Counted from the first letter of the stretch, positions 44,232 to 54,286 are shown. The stretch is 64,000 nucleotides of DNA from Aliisedimentitalea scapharcae (GCF_045277565.1 NZ_CP123584.1:1674001-1738000); one strand, 5' to 3'. Made by a program: numbers and translations. The notes: generated by a model not told the origin, from the letters alone.

Positions 44232-45208
44232 TTTTCACCCCCTTTGCCGATACGCAGGCTGAGCAGCCCATTGGGGAGAAAACGGATCACCGCGATCAGG
44301 ATGATCGAATAGACCAGCATCTGGTACTTCCCGAGCTCGAACAAAAGGTCCCAGCCAAAGTAGAGCACCAGCGTGCCCAGCATCGGACCAAAGACATACC
44401 CCAGCCCACCCAAAAAGCAGTTGAGCATGAAATTTACCGAGTCCGCGACCTGAAAGCTGGAAGGATAGACCGACTGGGCGATGGACCCGAACATTGCTCC
44501 GCCGATGCCGCCAAAGAAGCTGGATATGGCAAAGACGACGATGCGGATATATGAGATGTTGACACCGATCGAGCTGGCCAGTTCCTCGTTCTGCTGCATG
44601 GACCGGCACAGGTGGCCCAACCGTGAATTCACCAGACGATAAAGGGCGGCATAGGTGGTAATCATCAGAATGCAGGCCGTGTAGTAGAACGCAAGTTTGG
44701 TGTTGGCCATGGCGGCGAAATCAGGGATCAGCGGGATACCTAGGATTGACATGCCCGCGGGCAGGGGGATCGACGAAATCCCCTTGGCCCCATTGGTGAT
44801 GGGCAGCGCCAGCGCGGTCAGCGTCACCACCTGGGTCAGGACCAGGGTGATCATCGCGAAATAGACGCCGCGCAACCGCAGGATCGGCAGGCCGATCACC
44901 ACCGCGACCAGGGCCGCGAACAATCCAGCCGCTGGCAGCGAGATCCAGAACGACCACCCGGCCTTGACCACCAGAATGGCCGACACATAGGCCCCGATCA
45001 GAGCAAATGCGCCCTGACCGATGTTGATGCGGCCGATGTAGAAGGTCAGCCAGACCCCGGCGCTGGCGATGGCCAGAAGCGCGACCGACGTGAGCGTAAA
45101 GTAAAAGTCCCAGCGCCCCGTAGCACCGATGATCAACGGCACGCCGACAAAGATGGCAAACAGGAACACTCCGACGCCAATCAGTTGTTTTGCAGAGAAT
45201 TTCATCAT
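44228..45208 (-). CDS. livM: Branched-chain amino acid-type ABC transporter permease LivM
   Basis: A 326-residue permease with about nine helices and the family stretches FYIGRINIGQGAFALIGAYV, GLPILRLRGVYFAMITLVLT and GGIGGAMFGSIAQSVYPSSF. Either of two adjacent Met codons (45208 or 45205) could start it. It is flanked by livH (4-base gap) and livG (overlap). Confidence 0.94.
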   Translation of the reverse strand: MMKFSAKQLIGVGVFLFAIFVGVPLIIGATGRWDFYFTLTSVALLAIASAGVWLTFYIGRINIGQGAFALIGAYVSAILVVKAGWSFWISLPAAGLFAALVAVVIGLPILRLRGVYFAMITLVLTQVVTLTALALPITNGAKGISSIPLPAGMSILGIPLIPDFAAMANTKLAFYYTACILMITTYAALYRLVNSRLGHLCRSMQQNEELASSIGVNISYIRIVVFAISSFFGGIGGAMFGSIAQSVYPSSFQVADSVNFMLNCFLGGLGYVFGPMLGTLVLYFGWDLLFELGKYQMLVYSIILIAVIRFLPNGLLSLRIGKGGEK

Positions 45209-45212
45209 CAGA

Positions 45213-46082
45213 TCAACCCCACGGCTTGCCCATCAGGCCCTGAGGCCGGATGGCAAGAAAGATCATCAGCGACACGAAAATCAGCAGATAGGTGATGTCG
45301 CCATATTGCGAGAGAACCGCCAGGCCGATAGCCTCCATGAAGCCCAGAATAATGCCCCCCCAGATCGCTCCGGAGATCACGCCGGCTCCACCGATCATCA
45401 CCATCATGAATGCCTTGATTGATGTTGGTCCGCCCATGCCCAGATTCACGCCGGTGATGGTCACCAGCAGGCCACCGACCAGCCCGGCCAGCATCGCGCC
45501 GAGCGCAAAGCCGATCATCGAATAGCGGTCCACATTCACCCCCATCAACTGGGCAGCCGTGCGGTCCTGGGCCAGCGCACGCAGGGCGCGACCGGTTTTG
45601 GTGTATTGCATCAACCCGATGAATGCGACGATCGACAGGATCGCCAGAACACAGATCAATATCCGGTCATAGGGCATGATCAGGCGGAAATCATAGTTGA
45701 ACACGCCATCGACGATCTTTGGGACACCACGTTGTTTCTCTCCGAACACCAACAGGATCACCGCGTCGAGCAGAAAGGCGATCCCGGCGGCCAGCAGCAT
45801 CGTGCTTTCCTCGCGGGCGGATGCCTTGATCACAGGGGCAAACAGGAGTTTTTCGATCAGCGCGCCCAGAATGGCCAGGGTGACGCAGGACATGATCAGG
45901 GCGAGCACAAACGGCACACCCCACTGGCCATAGAATGTATAGGTGACGAAACCGCCGATCACATACATTTGGCCATGAGCAAAATTGAGGACATTCATCA
46001 GGGCGAAAATCAGGGTCAGACCTAACGCGATCATTGCGTATTGGGACCCCAGATAGACACCATTAGCCAATATCTGTTCCAT
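45213..46082 (-). CDS. livH: Branched-chain amino acid-type ABC transporter permease LivH
   Basis: A 289-residue permease. Typical blocks: GVYLGSQYAMIALGLTLIFA, LMNVLNFAHGQMYVIGGFVT, GRALRALAQDRTAAQLMGVN and GGIILGFMEAIGLAVLSQYG. It is the first of four transporter genes and is separated from the binding-protein gene by a hairpin (46107-46127). Confidence 0.94.
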   Translation of the reverse strand: MEQILANGVYLGSQYAMIALGLTLIFALMNVLNFAHGQMYVIGGFVTYTFYGQWGVPFVLALIMSCVTLAILGALIEKLLFAPVIKASAREESTMLLAAGIAFLLDAVILLVFGEKQRGVPKIVDGVFNYDFRLIMPYDRILICVLAILSIVAFIGLMQYTKTGRALRALAQDRTAAQLMGVNVDRYSMIGFALGAMLAGLVGGLLVTITGVNLGMGGPTSIKAFMMVMIGGAGVISGAIWGGIILGFMEAIGLAVLSQYGDITYLLIFVSLMIFLAIRPQGLMGKPWG

Positions 46083-46106
46083 GACGGCTTTCTTTCTTGG
46101 AAAAGC

Positions 46107-46127
46107 CCCGGGCCAGAACGGCCCGGG
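46107..46127 (-). terminator. Hairpin between binding-protein gene and livH
   Basis: CCCGGGCC and GGCCCGGG pair around AGAAC; on the minus strand it is followed by GCTTTTCC. It lies 40 bases after the binding-protein stop. Such an internal hairpin can lower transcription of the permease and ATPase genes relative to the abundant binding protein. Confidence 0.75.
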
Positions 46128-46166
46128 AAAGTCTGCTCAGGAAAAACCTGGCAAGGGGAGTTGGTC

Positions 46167-47360
46167 TTAGTCGACTTCGGCAACGAACAGCGTTTCAAAC
46201 GCACCGTCGCGATAGACATTCACCACCAGCGGCACAGCCACCTGACGGCGCTGACCAAAGGACGACATCCCGACATAGCGCAGCTTGGCGTCGCCATTCA
46301 TATAGGGGTTGGGAGCCTCGAATGTGTCCATGGTGGTCTGGAACGACCCCACATCACTGATGGCCGCCGGATCCGCCTTGAGCGTTTCCAGGATATATTC
46401 CAGGGCATAAACCTTGGTGTTGGATTCATCGTTATATTCGCCGAACATATCTGTGTAACGCTGGACGAATTCTTTCATCATGGGCGAGGCCAGTTCCGGC
46501 GTGGACGCACCGCCGACCGAAATGAACCCATTGGCCAGATCCCCAGCCCCTTCGGCCAGAACACCGGCATCCTGCGCGGTTTCGGTGGAAATCAATCCTT
46601 GGAAACCCAACTCGCGCGCCGAGCGGATCAGCTGGGGCGCATTTGCAGGCGATACCCCGGACAGCACCAACAAATCGGGGCGTGTGCGCATGATCGGGGT
46701 CAGAACCGGGGTGAAATCCGTGGTATCGACCTGATAGGTCACATTGTCAGAGACCACCTCCAACCCCAGCGCCTTTGCCGCCGCAACGCCGCCGTCGCGC
46801 TGGCTCAGCGGGTCGGATTCATTTGCTGCGATGAAGGCGACGGTTTTGACGCCTTCGTTTTCCATCAGGTGCTTATAGATCGCGGGGCCAGACTGGTAAT
46901 TCGCCACCATGCCCAGAACCGCGTTGGATGCGGGCGCTGTGTACAGCGATTTGGGGAAGGCATAGGGGAAATACATGATGCCGTTGGCCTCGGCCACCGG
47001 GCGCACGGCTGCCGCGCCGTCATCGACGTTGGGGCCGACCACATAGTGGATGCCTTCCTGGGCCATCTTTTCCATACCGGCGATGGCGCGTTTGGGGTCT
47101 TTCTGATCGTCAAATGACACGATTTCGATGTCATAGGTTGTGCCGCCGATGGTGTAGCCACCGGTTTCGTTCAACCAGGCCGCGCGGGCCTCCATCGAAC
47201 GCTGGTTTGAAATCCCCCAAGCCGCAGCAGGACCGCTGGTCACGCCAACAAAGCCGATTTTTAGGACTGGATTTTCCGCAACAACTGTCGTGGCCTGGAC
47301 CGCTGTGAGTGCCACAGCTGTCACCGCTGCCTTTATCAGTGTTCTACGTTGCATTTTCAT
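46167..47360 (-). CDS. Branched-chain amino acid-type ABC transporter substrate-binding protein
   Basis: A 397-residue periplasmic binding protein of the Peripla_BP_6 type. The N-terminus MKMQRRTLIKAAVTAVALTA resembles a twin-arginine signal (RRTLIK). The mature part begins ENPVLKIGFVG and includes GVTSGPAAAWG, YVVGPNVDDGAAA and TVAFIAANESDPLS. The ligand is unknown; the racemase at the end of the operon hints at an amino-acid amide or hydantoin. First gene of the operon, divergent from the GntR regulator. Confidence 0.93.
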   Translation of the reverse strand: MKMQRRTLIKAAVTAVALTAVQATTVVAENPVLKIGFVGVTSGPAAAWGISNQRSMEARAAWLNETGGYTIGGTTYDIEIVSFDDQKDPKRAIAGMEKMAQEGIHYVVGPNVDDGAAAVRPVAEANGIMYFPYAFPKSLYTAPASNAVLGMVANYQSGPAIYKHLMENEGVKTVAFIAANESDPLSQRDGGVAAAKALGLEVVSDNVTYQVDTTDFTPVLTPIMRTRPDLLVLSGVSPANAPQLIRSARELGFQGLISTETAQDAGVLAEGAGDLANGFISVGGASTPELASPMMKEFVQRYTDMFGEYNDESNTKVYALEYILETLKADPAAISDVGSFQTTMDTFEAPNPYMNGDAKLRYVGMSSFGQRRQVAVPLVVNVYRDGAFETLFVAEVD

Positions 47361-47452
47361 CTCCCGTTGAATTCGATTTCAGCGCCTTGGGCACCGTTAT
47401 TGATCGGCAAATCTGATGGGCGCATCACGTATGCCGCGCCTCGACTTCACGA

Positions 47453-47500
47453 TTGTTAACAATTTTTGTCAACACAATTTGCACAAGTGGTCGACAAAAA
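47453..47500. promoter_or_regulatory. Candidate operator(s) for the divergent GntR regulator
   Basis: The 230-base gap between the binding-protein and GntR genes holds a perfect palindrome TTGTTAACAA (47453-47462), then TTGTCAACACAA (47466-47477). TTTTTGTC (47463-47470) also pairs with GACAAAAA (47493-47500). Such TTGT-ACAA half-sites fit FadR/FCD-type GntR operators. Binding is inferred, not shown. Confidence 0.5.
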
Positions 47501-47591
47501 GCTCTCGCACTTGGTGCAAGGCTGACTTAAAGTTTAGATGTATCGGGTGCCCCCGGTGCCGTCCAACCAGACGTAGTTGAAAGGTTTCAGA

Positions 47592-48311
47592 GTGAGCACC
47601 AAATCTCAGCCAACCGGCCCAGGTGAAAAGGATATTTCATTTGAACCGGACGAAAATCTGATCGTCGAGCGAATCTATAAGGCCGTGATGGAACAGCGGT
47701 TGGCGCCGAACACGAAGCTGAGCGAAGCGCGCCTGTGCGAGACTTTTGGTGTGGGGCGTATGCGGGTTCGTCGGGCGCTTTTGTTGCTGTCCAGTCAGGG
47801 AATCATCGACCTACAGTCGAATCGTGGTGCGTTTGTCGCCTGTCCGGACAAATCCGAAGCCAACGATGTTTTTGCGGCCCGGATGCTGATCGAGCCGCCG
47901 CTGGTTCGGCAACTGGCACAGCAGGCGAGCAAGGCCAGTCTGACGCTTTTGTCTGATCATATTGCGCTAGAGGATGATGCCCACAAGGGAAACGAACGCA
48001 CCGAAATTATCCGTCTGTCCGGTGAATTTCATACAAAGCTCGCGCAAGCGACCGGAAACAACTTTATCACACGCATGATGCGAGAGCTGGTCACACGCAC
48101 GTCTTTGATTGTCGGTCTGTTCGGTTCGTCAGAAAACGCCATTTGCCCGGATGACGAACACATCAGAATACTCGAAGCGATAGAGGCCCGGGACCCGGAC
48201 CGGGCCGAACAGCTGCTGATTTCGCATCTGAATCATATTCAACACGGTTTGGATATGGATGTACGACGCCAGCCAGAGGACGATCTGGCCCATATTCTGG
48301 GATCCACCTGA
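47592..48311 (+). CDS. GntR family regulator, FCD (FadR-type) subfamily
   Basis: A 239-residue regulator. The winged helix is at LIVERIYKAVMEQRLAPNTK with LCETFGVGRMRVRRALLLLS. The helical FCD ligand domain follows, with RMLIEPPLVRQLAQQ, LSGEFHTKLAQATGNNF (metal-binding His) and DDEHIRILEAIEARDPDRAE. GTG 47592 has AAGG seven bases upstream; the TTG at 47577 in frame is less likely. It is divergent from the Liv-type operon and probably controls it. Confidence 0.9.
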   Translation: MSTKSQPTGPGEKDISFEPDENLIVERIYKAVMEQRLAPNTKLSEARLCETFGVGRMRVRRALLLLSSQGIIDLQSNRGAFVACPDKSEANDVFAARMLIEPPLVRQLAQQASKASLTLLSDHIALEDDAHKGNERTEIIRLSGEFHTKLAQATGNNFITRMMRELVTRTSLIVGLFGSSENAICPDDEHIRILEAIEARDPDRAEQLLISHLNHIQHGLDMDVRRQPEDDLAHILGST

Positions 48312-48668
48312 TCGTATTCTCGCGTTGATCACAGGCATTTCGCCTGGCGCGCAGATAAACAACACCGGGCTTTGCAACGTCGGCGGAACAAGTGTCCCAG
48401 GATCGCGCCGCCCATCTTCTGTGGCGTAGACCTGTTGCTCCGGGAGGCCCGTTGCGGGTTTGCAGGTGCCGCAAAACCTGCGGGTTACAGCGGGTCAGAG
48501 ATGTGAAAGCGTAGCCAACTGTATGGTTGTGTTGGGCAAAACCACATCCTACTATCCTCGGGATTAATGACCTTCGCCTATTTTACAGGAGCGCACCGCG
48601 ATTTTTCGACAGGCCAGAATTGTCCACGGCTTGGCGAAGAGGACGCGCTGCGACATTGGAGTTAGAAC
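48312..48668. other. Gene-free spacer before the MscS gene
   Basis: About 360 bases. No coding frame or RNA gene is recognised. A weak imperfect hairpin around 48455-48485 (GCGGGTTTGCAGG against CCGCAAAACCTGC) could follow the GntR gene; nothing else stands out. Confidence 0.5.
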
Positions 48669-50957
48669 ATGCCGCGCGGTTTCAAACCCGAAATAACTTT
48701 AGCCAGAGACACGTTGATGTCGCTGATGTGCGTCGCAGTGACGGCGATCATGGTTTTTCTGATGGCGCCTGTCGCCAATGCACAAGCCGTGGACACGACA
48801 CAGTTGCAGCAGACTGTTGATGATCTGTCATCGACGCTGAACCAGGACCAGGTCAACGCCCTGAGCCAGTTCCTGACAGCCATGTCCCAGGAAACGTCGG
48901 CGGTTCCCGTCGCGGACGGGGAACAGCCGACTTTGATAGGGGCCTTGAAAACCGCGGCCGTGAATTTTGTTTCCTATGTCAAAGCCAGCTTTGGAATTCT
49001 ACCCAGCTTTATCGCGACATTGTTGGCGGCTTTTGGCGGGTTTATTGCCACTATGGGCATCGGCGGGCTCAGCTTGTTTGCGCTCAAGCTGGCAGCGGCT
49101 GTAGCGGTCGGTTTCGGCGCGAGCATGTTGGCCAGCTTTGTGGTTTCCAAGCTGCGGCGCAACCTGAATGTTCATGATGAGATCGGGGATGAATTGGGCG
49201 ATCAGGTCAGAACGTTGACCTTGCGCTTCTTTATGGATGGGGCCGGTTTGATTGCCTTTGCGATTGCGTCGCTTGCCGTGGCGCGCCTTATTTTTACCAT
49301 GCCGAATGACGCGACATTGGCGGCGTCGATGATTTCGCTGCTGTTGTTGACCCCTCTGATCGCCCGGGCGATTTTCCGGTTTCTGCTGGCACCGCATCGG
49401 CCGGACCTGCGTACGGTCACGACAGATGATTGGACAGCCCAGTTCATTTCACGCAGCTTTGTCGGGATTGCGTTCGTTGGGGGGGCCGCATTTTTTGTGA
49501 ACGGCCAGATGATGGATGCGTCGCTGGAGTGGAAAAATGGCCTGCGGTTTTATGCCGGGTTCGCCATTCATGCCTGGATCATCTATGTGACCTGGCGTGC
49601 GCGGGCCGGGTTGACATCTATTCTGCTGGGCAATGATGACAACCAGACAACCGGGTTGGCGCGGATGGCGGCCTGGTGGCCCAAGGTCACCATGATCCTG
49701 GTGTCGCTCAACTGGTTGACCATGCAGATCCTGATCGCAAACGATGTGCGTTCGATCACTCCGGTGGCCAGCGTATCGGGGTTGGTTCTGGTGGTTGCTG
49801 CACCGTTTCTGGACACGGTCCTGCGCGGCTTCGTCAATCACTTTGTTCCCAAACCGGACTCCACCAGCCAGGTCGCGATCGAGGCAAGCCAGAAAATCCG
49901 CTTTAGCTATGTTCGTATCGGCCGGGTGCTGTTGATTACGTCTTTGGTTTTGATGATCGGTAAACTTTGGGGACTGGGTGTCGGGAACCTGCAAGAAGGC
50001 AGCATGGGTCAGAAGGTGGCTCTGAACGGCATCGAGGCGCTGTTGGTGGTTGCCGTCGGTTATATCATCTGGGAGATTCTGAACCTCTGGGTGAACAACC
50101 GCCTGGCCGAAGAAACCGGAGGAGCCGAACAAACCAGCGAAGATGCCGAAGCTGGTGGTGCAGGCAAAAGCCGTCTGGTTTCGGTCTTGCCGCTGATCCA
50201 TATGGCGGCTCAGGCGACGATTATTACCATCACGGCCCTGCTGACGATCTCGCAGTTCGGGATTGATATTGCCCCGTTGCTGGCTGGGGCGGGCGTGTTG
50301 GGGCTGGCCATTGGTTTTGGGGCCCAGACCCTGGTCAAGGATGTGGTGTCGGGCGTGTTCTTCCTGCTGGATGATGCGTTCCGGTTGGGCGAATTCGTCG
50401 ATGTCGGCGGCACATTGGGCGCGATCGAAAGCATCTCGGTGCGGTCATTGCGTCTGCGCGATGCCACCGGCCCGGTGCATATCGTACCCTATGGCGAAAT
50501 TGCCAAGCTGACCAACCACAGCCGTGACTATGTGATCATGAAGCTCAAGTTTACCGTGCCGTTTGACACCGACCTTGAGAAAGTGCGCAAGCTGTTCAAG
50601 AAGATCGGTCAGGAATTGATGGCGGATCCGGCCCATGCAGAAAACATGCTGGCACCGTTCAAATCCCAGGGGGTCGCGGATGTGAATGACGTGGGTATTG
50701 TGCTGCGCGGTAAGTTTACCGCAAAACCGGGCACCCAATTCATGATGCGCAAGGACATCTACAACAAGGTTCAAAAAGCGTTCGAAGAGAACGGGATCGA
50801 ATTTGCCCGCAAGGAAGTTCGGGTGAATATGCCCGAAGGGCACGACCAGCATCCATTGACCGAAGAACAGAAGAAAACGTTGTCTGCTGCTGTGGCCGAG
50901 GCGGCGGAACCCGCCGATCAGGGCGCAGGCTCGGCTGCACCAAAGGATGATCGCTGA
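48669..50957 (+). CDS. Mechanosensitive channel of the MscS family (large, multi-helix)
   Basis: A 762-residue inner-membrane channel that releases solutes under osmotic down-shock. A signal sequence ending APVANAQA is followed by a periplasmic coiled region and about ten helices. The MscS pore helix and beta domain follow: LLAGAGVLGLAIGFGAQTLV, KDVVSGVFFLLDDAFRLGEF, VDVGGTLGAIESISVRSLRL and GPVHIVPYGEIAKLTN. The soluble C-terminal domain ends with an acidic and Ala-rich tail. A strong terminator lies 55 bases downstream. Confidence 0.93.
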   Translation: MPRGFKPEITLARDTLMSLMCVAVTAIMVFLMAPVANAQAVDTTQLQQTVDDLSSTLNQDQVNALSQFLTAMSQETSAVPVADGEQPTLIGALKTAAVNFVSYVKASFGILPSFIATLLAAFGGFIATMGIGGLSLFALKLAAAVAVGFGASMLASFVVSKLRRNLNVHDEIGDELGDQVRTLTLRFFMDGAGLIAFAIASLAVARLIFTMPNDATLAASMISLLLLTPLIARAIFRFLLAPHRPDLRTVTTDDWTAQFISRSFVGIAFVGGAAFFVNGQMMDASLEWKNGLRFYAGFAIHAWIIYVTWRARAGLTSILLGNDDNQTTGLARMAAWWPKVTMILVSLNWLTMQILIANDVRSITPVASVSGLVLVVAAPFLDTVLRGFVNHFVPKPDSTSQVAIEASQKIRFSYVRIGRVLLITSLVLMIGKLWGLGVGNLQEGSMGQKVALNGIEALLVVAVGYIIWEILNLWVNNRLAEETGGAEQTSEDAEAGGAGKSRLVSVLPLIHMAAQATIITITALLTISQFGIDIAPLLAGAGVLGLAIGFGAQTLVKDVVSGVFFLLDDAFRLGEFVDVGGTLGAIESISVRSLRLRDATGPVHIVPYGEIAKLTNHSRDYVIMKLKFTVPFDTDLEKVRKLFKKIGQELMADPAHAENMLAPFKSQGVADVNDVGIVLRGKFTAKPGTQFMMRKDIYNKVQKAFEENGIEFARKEVRVNMPEGHDQHPLTEEQKKTLSAAVAEAAEPADQGAGSAAPKDDR

Positions 50958-51011
50958 TCTTTTGATCCGGACGCGCGGCCGCCATTGACGCCGGCCTTCG
51001 TAACAATCGTC

Positions 51012-51044
51012 AAATGCCCCGGGCTGGTCTGGCCCGGGGCATTT
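51012..51044 (+). terminator. Strong intrinsic hairpin after the MscS gene
   Basis: AAATGCCCCGGGC pairs perfectly with GCCCGGGGCATTT around seven bases. The symmetric A- and T-flanks make it usable on either strand. Confidence 0.85.
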
Positions 51045-51181
51045 GCGTTTCTACTGTTCAAGGTGCCGCAACGGTTTTCTGGTTCCTGGCCGGTGAACCG
51101 CCTAGGTTGCATGCAAGGGTTGGCAACCGGCCTGAGTGGGTGTGTTGCACAGCCTATGTCCGCGATCACAGGGATATGTTC

Positions 51182-52624
51182 ATGACCCAAAACGACCCAC
51201 ATTCCGCTGTCTTTGCCGGTGTAGCGTTGCTGGACGCGCAAAGGGCGGCGCAGAACCACGAAGGCACGCCCTCTGCGCGCCTGAGAATGGATCGGTTGAG
51301 CCGGGCAATCGACCTTCTGGTCACCCATAAATCCGACTACCAGCAGGCCCTGAGCGCGGATTTTGGCCATCGGTCTCCCGATTTCACCGCCTTTGCCGAT
51401 GTGGCCACGTCAATCAATGCGCTGCGACATGCACGCAAACACGTGAAATCCTGGATGCGGCCCAGTCGCCGGGCGTTGGAGTTTCCACTGGGGTTGACCG
51501 GAGCAAGTGGCCGGATCGAATACCAGCCCAAGGGTGTTGTGGGGATCATGGCCCCGTGGAATTTTCCACTGAATCTGATGTTTGTTCCGCTCGCCGGAGC
51601 TTTGGCGGCAGGCAATCGCGTGTTGATGAAACCGTCAGAGTTTACCCCCGCAACCTCGGCGCTGACCGCCCGACTGATTGCTCAGTCATTTGCCCCGCAA
51701 GAGGTCAGTGTCATCACCGGGGACGTGGCGACGGGGGCGGCGTTTTCTGCGTTGGCGTTGGATCATCTCGTGTTTACCGGGTCGACCGCTGTCGGGCGCC
51801 ATGTCATGCGCGCGGCTGCTGAAAACCTGGTTCCCGTGACGCTGGAACTGGGCGGGAAATCCCCGGTGATCATTGGCGCTTCGGCCGATCTGCAAATGGC
51901 GGCAACCCGCATCATGCACGGCAAGATATTCAATGCGGGCCAGATCTGCATTGCCCCCGATTACGTGCTGCTTTCCAAGGACCAACAGGCGAAATTTGCA
52001 GCGGCAGCAGAAAAGGCCGTCGACCAGATGTTCCCCGGTGGGCTCAGGGACAACCCCGACTATACCTCGATCCTGAACCAGGCGCATTATGACCGAATGC
52101 AGGATTATTTGCGTGACGCCCGCGACAAGGGGGCGAACATTATCGAACTGAACCCCAAGAGCGAAGATTTTGCACAGCAACCTCATCACAAATTGCCGCC
52201 AACCCTGATCCTGGGAGCGACCGATGATATGGCGGTCATGCAACAGGAGATATTCGGACCGCTTTTGCCTGTGCGCGATTGTCCAGATACTGCCGCGGCA
52301 ATCCAATATGTGAATGCGCATCCCCGTCCGCTTGCCTTGTATTTCTTTGGCCGTTCGCGTCGCGAAGAATACGACGTCCTGTCCCAGACCGTGTCGGGTG
52401 GGGTGACGGTGAATGACACAATCATGCATATCAGCCAGGACAATCTTCCGTTTGGCGGAGTGGGTCCATCAGGGATGGGACGCTATCATGGTACGGACGG
52501 ATTTCGCGAATTCAGTCACCAAAAGGCCGTGTTCCGCCAGATGCAGCCCGATCTGCTCAGGTTTCTGCGCCCCCCCTATGGGCGTGCGTTTCGGGCGTAT
52601 CTGAAAACTCTTGTCAAACGCTGA
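51182..52624 (+). CDS. Coniferyl-aldehyde dehydrogenase-type aldehyde dehydrogenase
   Basis: A 480-residue NAD(P)-dependent aldehyde dehydrogenase. VVGIMAPWNFPLNLMFVPLA, LVFTGSTAVGRHVM, catalytic Glu in VTLELGGKSPVII, catalytic Cys in FNAGQICIAPDYV, EIFGPLLPV and NLPFGGVGPSGMGRYHG are all present. The pattern GQICIAPDYVL is typical of the coniferyl/short-chain alcohol-derived aldehyde branch. ATG 51182 has AGGGA upstream; ATG 51176 is an alternative. Confidence 0.92.
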   Translation: MTQNDPHSAVFAGVALLDAQRAAQNHEGTPSARLRMDRLSRAIDLLVTHKSDYQQALSADFGHRSPDFTAFADVATSINALRHARKHVKSWMRPSRRALEFPLGLTGASGRIEYQPKGVVGIMAPWNFPLNLMFVPLAGALAAGNRVLMKPSEFTPATSALTARLIAQSFAPQEVSVITGDVATGAAFSALALDHLVFTGSTAVGRHVMRAAAENLVPVTLELGGKSPVIIGASADLQMAATRIMHGKIFNAGQICIAPDYVLLSKDQQAKFAAAAEKAVDQMFPGGLRDNPDYTSILNQAHYDRMQDYLRDARDKGANIIELNPKSEDFAQQPHHKLPPTLILGATDDMAVMQQEIFGPLLPVRDCPDTAAAIQYVNAHPRPLALYFFGRSRREEYDVLSQTVSGGVTVNDTIMHISQDNLPFGGVGPSGMGRYHGTDGFREFSHQKAVFRQMQPDLLRFLRPPYGRAFRAYLKTLVKR

Positions 52625-52770
52625 CTGTCGGTACGGTCCTTGTGTTTGTCGCAAACCGTAAAGCTTGGCATGAATGCCCAGAGTGAAATCACAGGGAGTG
52701 AAATCACAGGCGGGCAGGCGACCCATTGGGTGGGTGGTTTTGTGATCCAAACACGAGAGAGGAATCACAG

Positions 52771-54102
52771 ATGGCTGGAACACAGCTGAAAGCGGCAGAG
52801 TTCATTCACGGCCTGAAATCAACCGATCTGCCGCCTGCCGTGCTGCATATGGCGCGCCGCTGTCTGGTGGATACGATTGCGATCTGGGTCGCAGGGATGG
52901 AGACCGACACCAGTCGGATTGCCCGCGACCACGCAGTGCGCCGCTATGGCGGCGCGTTGGCGATGCCGTTTGACGGGCGTTTGGTCAATCCCGTCGGCTT
53001 TGCCTTTGCGGGGGCGGCGACCATTGATGCCATCGACGGGCATGATGGGCATCAATCCTGCAAGGGGCACGCCAGCGTCGCGTTGGTTCCGACGGTTCTG
53101 GCCGAACTTGGGGCAGATCCGGCTGGGGACTTGGATGATCTTTTGACACATCTGGTGGTGGGGCACGAAATTGCTATCCGATCTGCGCTCTCGTTGCACG
53201 CCACGGTGCCGGACTACCATTCGTCCGGGGCGTGGAACGCGCTGGGCTGTGCGGCCATCGCTGCGCGGTTGCGGGGACTGGGCCACGACGGGACCCGGCA
53301 TGCACTGGGCATTGCGGAATACTATGGTCCGCGGGCCCAGATGATGCGCTGTATTGATCATCCATCCATGGTCAAGGACAGCAGCGCCTGGGGCGCATTG
53401 ACCGGGGTGTCGGCCGCCGATCTGGCCGAAGACGGGTTCACGGGCGCACCGGCCATCACCTGCGAGGCACCAGAGGTGGCCGAAATCTGGGCCGATCTGG
53501 GGCACCGCTGGCGGATCCTCGAAAGCAATTTCAAAGCCTACCCGATTTGCCGATGGGGCCAGCCCCCGGTCGAAGCCGTTTTGACCCTGATGCAGGACCA
53601 TGAGGTCGCGTTTGAAGACGTGACAGAGATTCTAGTGACCACCTTTCACGAAGCAACCCGTCTGGCGTCCCGTCGCCCTGCGGATGGGGATACGGCGCAA
53701 TACAGCCTGCCACTGGCGGTGGCATTGGCCCTGCGGCACGCGACGATCCTGCCGGACCATCTTTTGCCGGGCTGCTATGACCAGCCCGAGATCTGGAAGC
53801 TTGTCGATCAGGTCTGCTTTGCGGAATCCGATGACTACAACGCGGCCTTTCCTGACGAACGGTTTGCCGATGTGACCCTGTCCATGCGGGACGGGCGTCG
53901 ATTGGTGTCTGAGGCCGCCGTGGCGCGGGGCAATTTTGATGCACCGTTGGCAGATGCCGAGCTTGTGGCCAAACTGGACCACTACGGCACCGCGCGGCTA
54001 TCGACTGAGGCCCGCCAACAGATTGCCAGCATCCTGTCCGGGGGTGCGCCTGCGCCGTCGCTGAGGGATCTCATCGCCTGTTTGCATCCGCAGGCATCAT
54101 GA
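52771..54102 (+). CDS. MmgE/PrpD family protein
   Basis: A 443-residue protein of the 2-methylcitrate dehydratase/cis-aconitate decarboxylase fold: start MAGTQLKAAEFIHGLKSTDL, AGAATIDAIDGHDGHQSCKG, HLVVGHEIAIRSALSLH, HSSGAWNALGCAAIAARLRG and ESNFKAYPICRWGQPPVEAV. The exact substrate is not predictable; no prpB or prpC lies nearby. ATG 52771 has GAGAGGAA upstream. A short tandem repeat (GAGTGAAATCACAGG twice, about 52680-52710) precedes it. Confidence 0.9.
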   Translation: MAGTQLKAAEFIHGLKSTDLPPAVLHMARRCLVDTIAIWVAGMETDTSRIARDHAVRRYGGALAMPFDGRLVNPVGFAFAGAATIDAIDGHDGHQSCKGHASVALVPTVLAELGADPAGDLDDLLTHLVVGHEIAIRSALSLHATVPDYHSSGAWNALGCAAIAARLRGLGHDGTRHALGIAEYYGPRAQMMRCIDHPSMVKDSSAWGALTGVSAADLAEDGFTGAPAITCEAPEVAEIWADLGHRWRILESNFKAYPICRWGQPPVEAVLTLMQDHEVAFEDVTEILVTTFHEATRLASRRPADGDTAQYSLPLAVALALRHATILPDHLLPGCYDQPEIWKLVDQVCFAESDDYNAAFPDERFADVTLSMRDGRRLVSEAAVARGNFDAPLADAELVAKLDHYGTARLSTEARQQIASILSGGAPAPSLRDLIACLHPQAS

Positions 54103-54286
54103 CACAACGCAAAATCGGGCAGAGCAGCCGGGGAAATGGCTTGACTCCAGAGCGATAGAGGGGGACCTGGCGGGGTGAAACTGGGCGTGACTTGTCAGGT
54201 TGGTGTTGTCAGGCACGACACGACCAATGGAGGCGAAGTCAGAGATCAAGTCTGGTGAATTCGACGCCCTGGCCGCGCAAACGATC

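Noticed and set aside
46041..47117. Long open frame (358 codons, plus strand) opposite the binding-protein gene
   Set aside because: It lies antisense to a gene with clear family motifs and reads as a shadow of third-position G+C bias; its residues (Gly-, Arg-, His-rich) match nothing.
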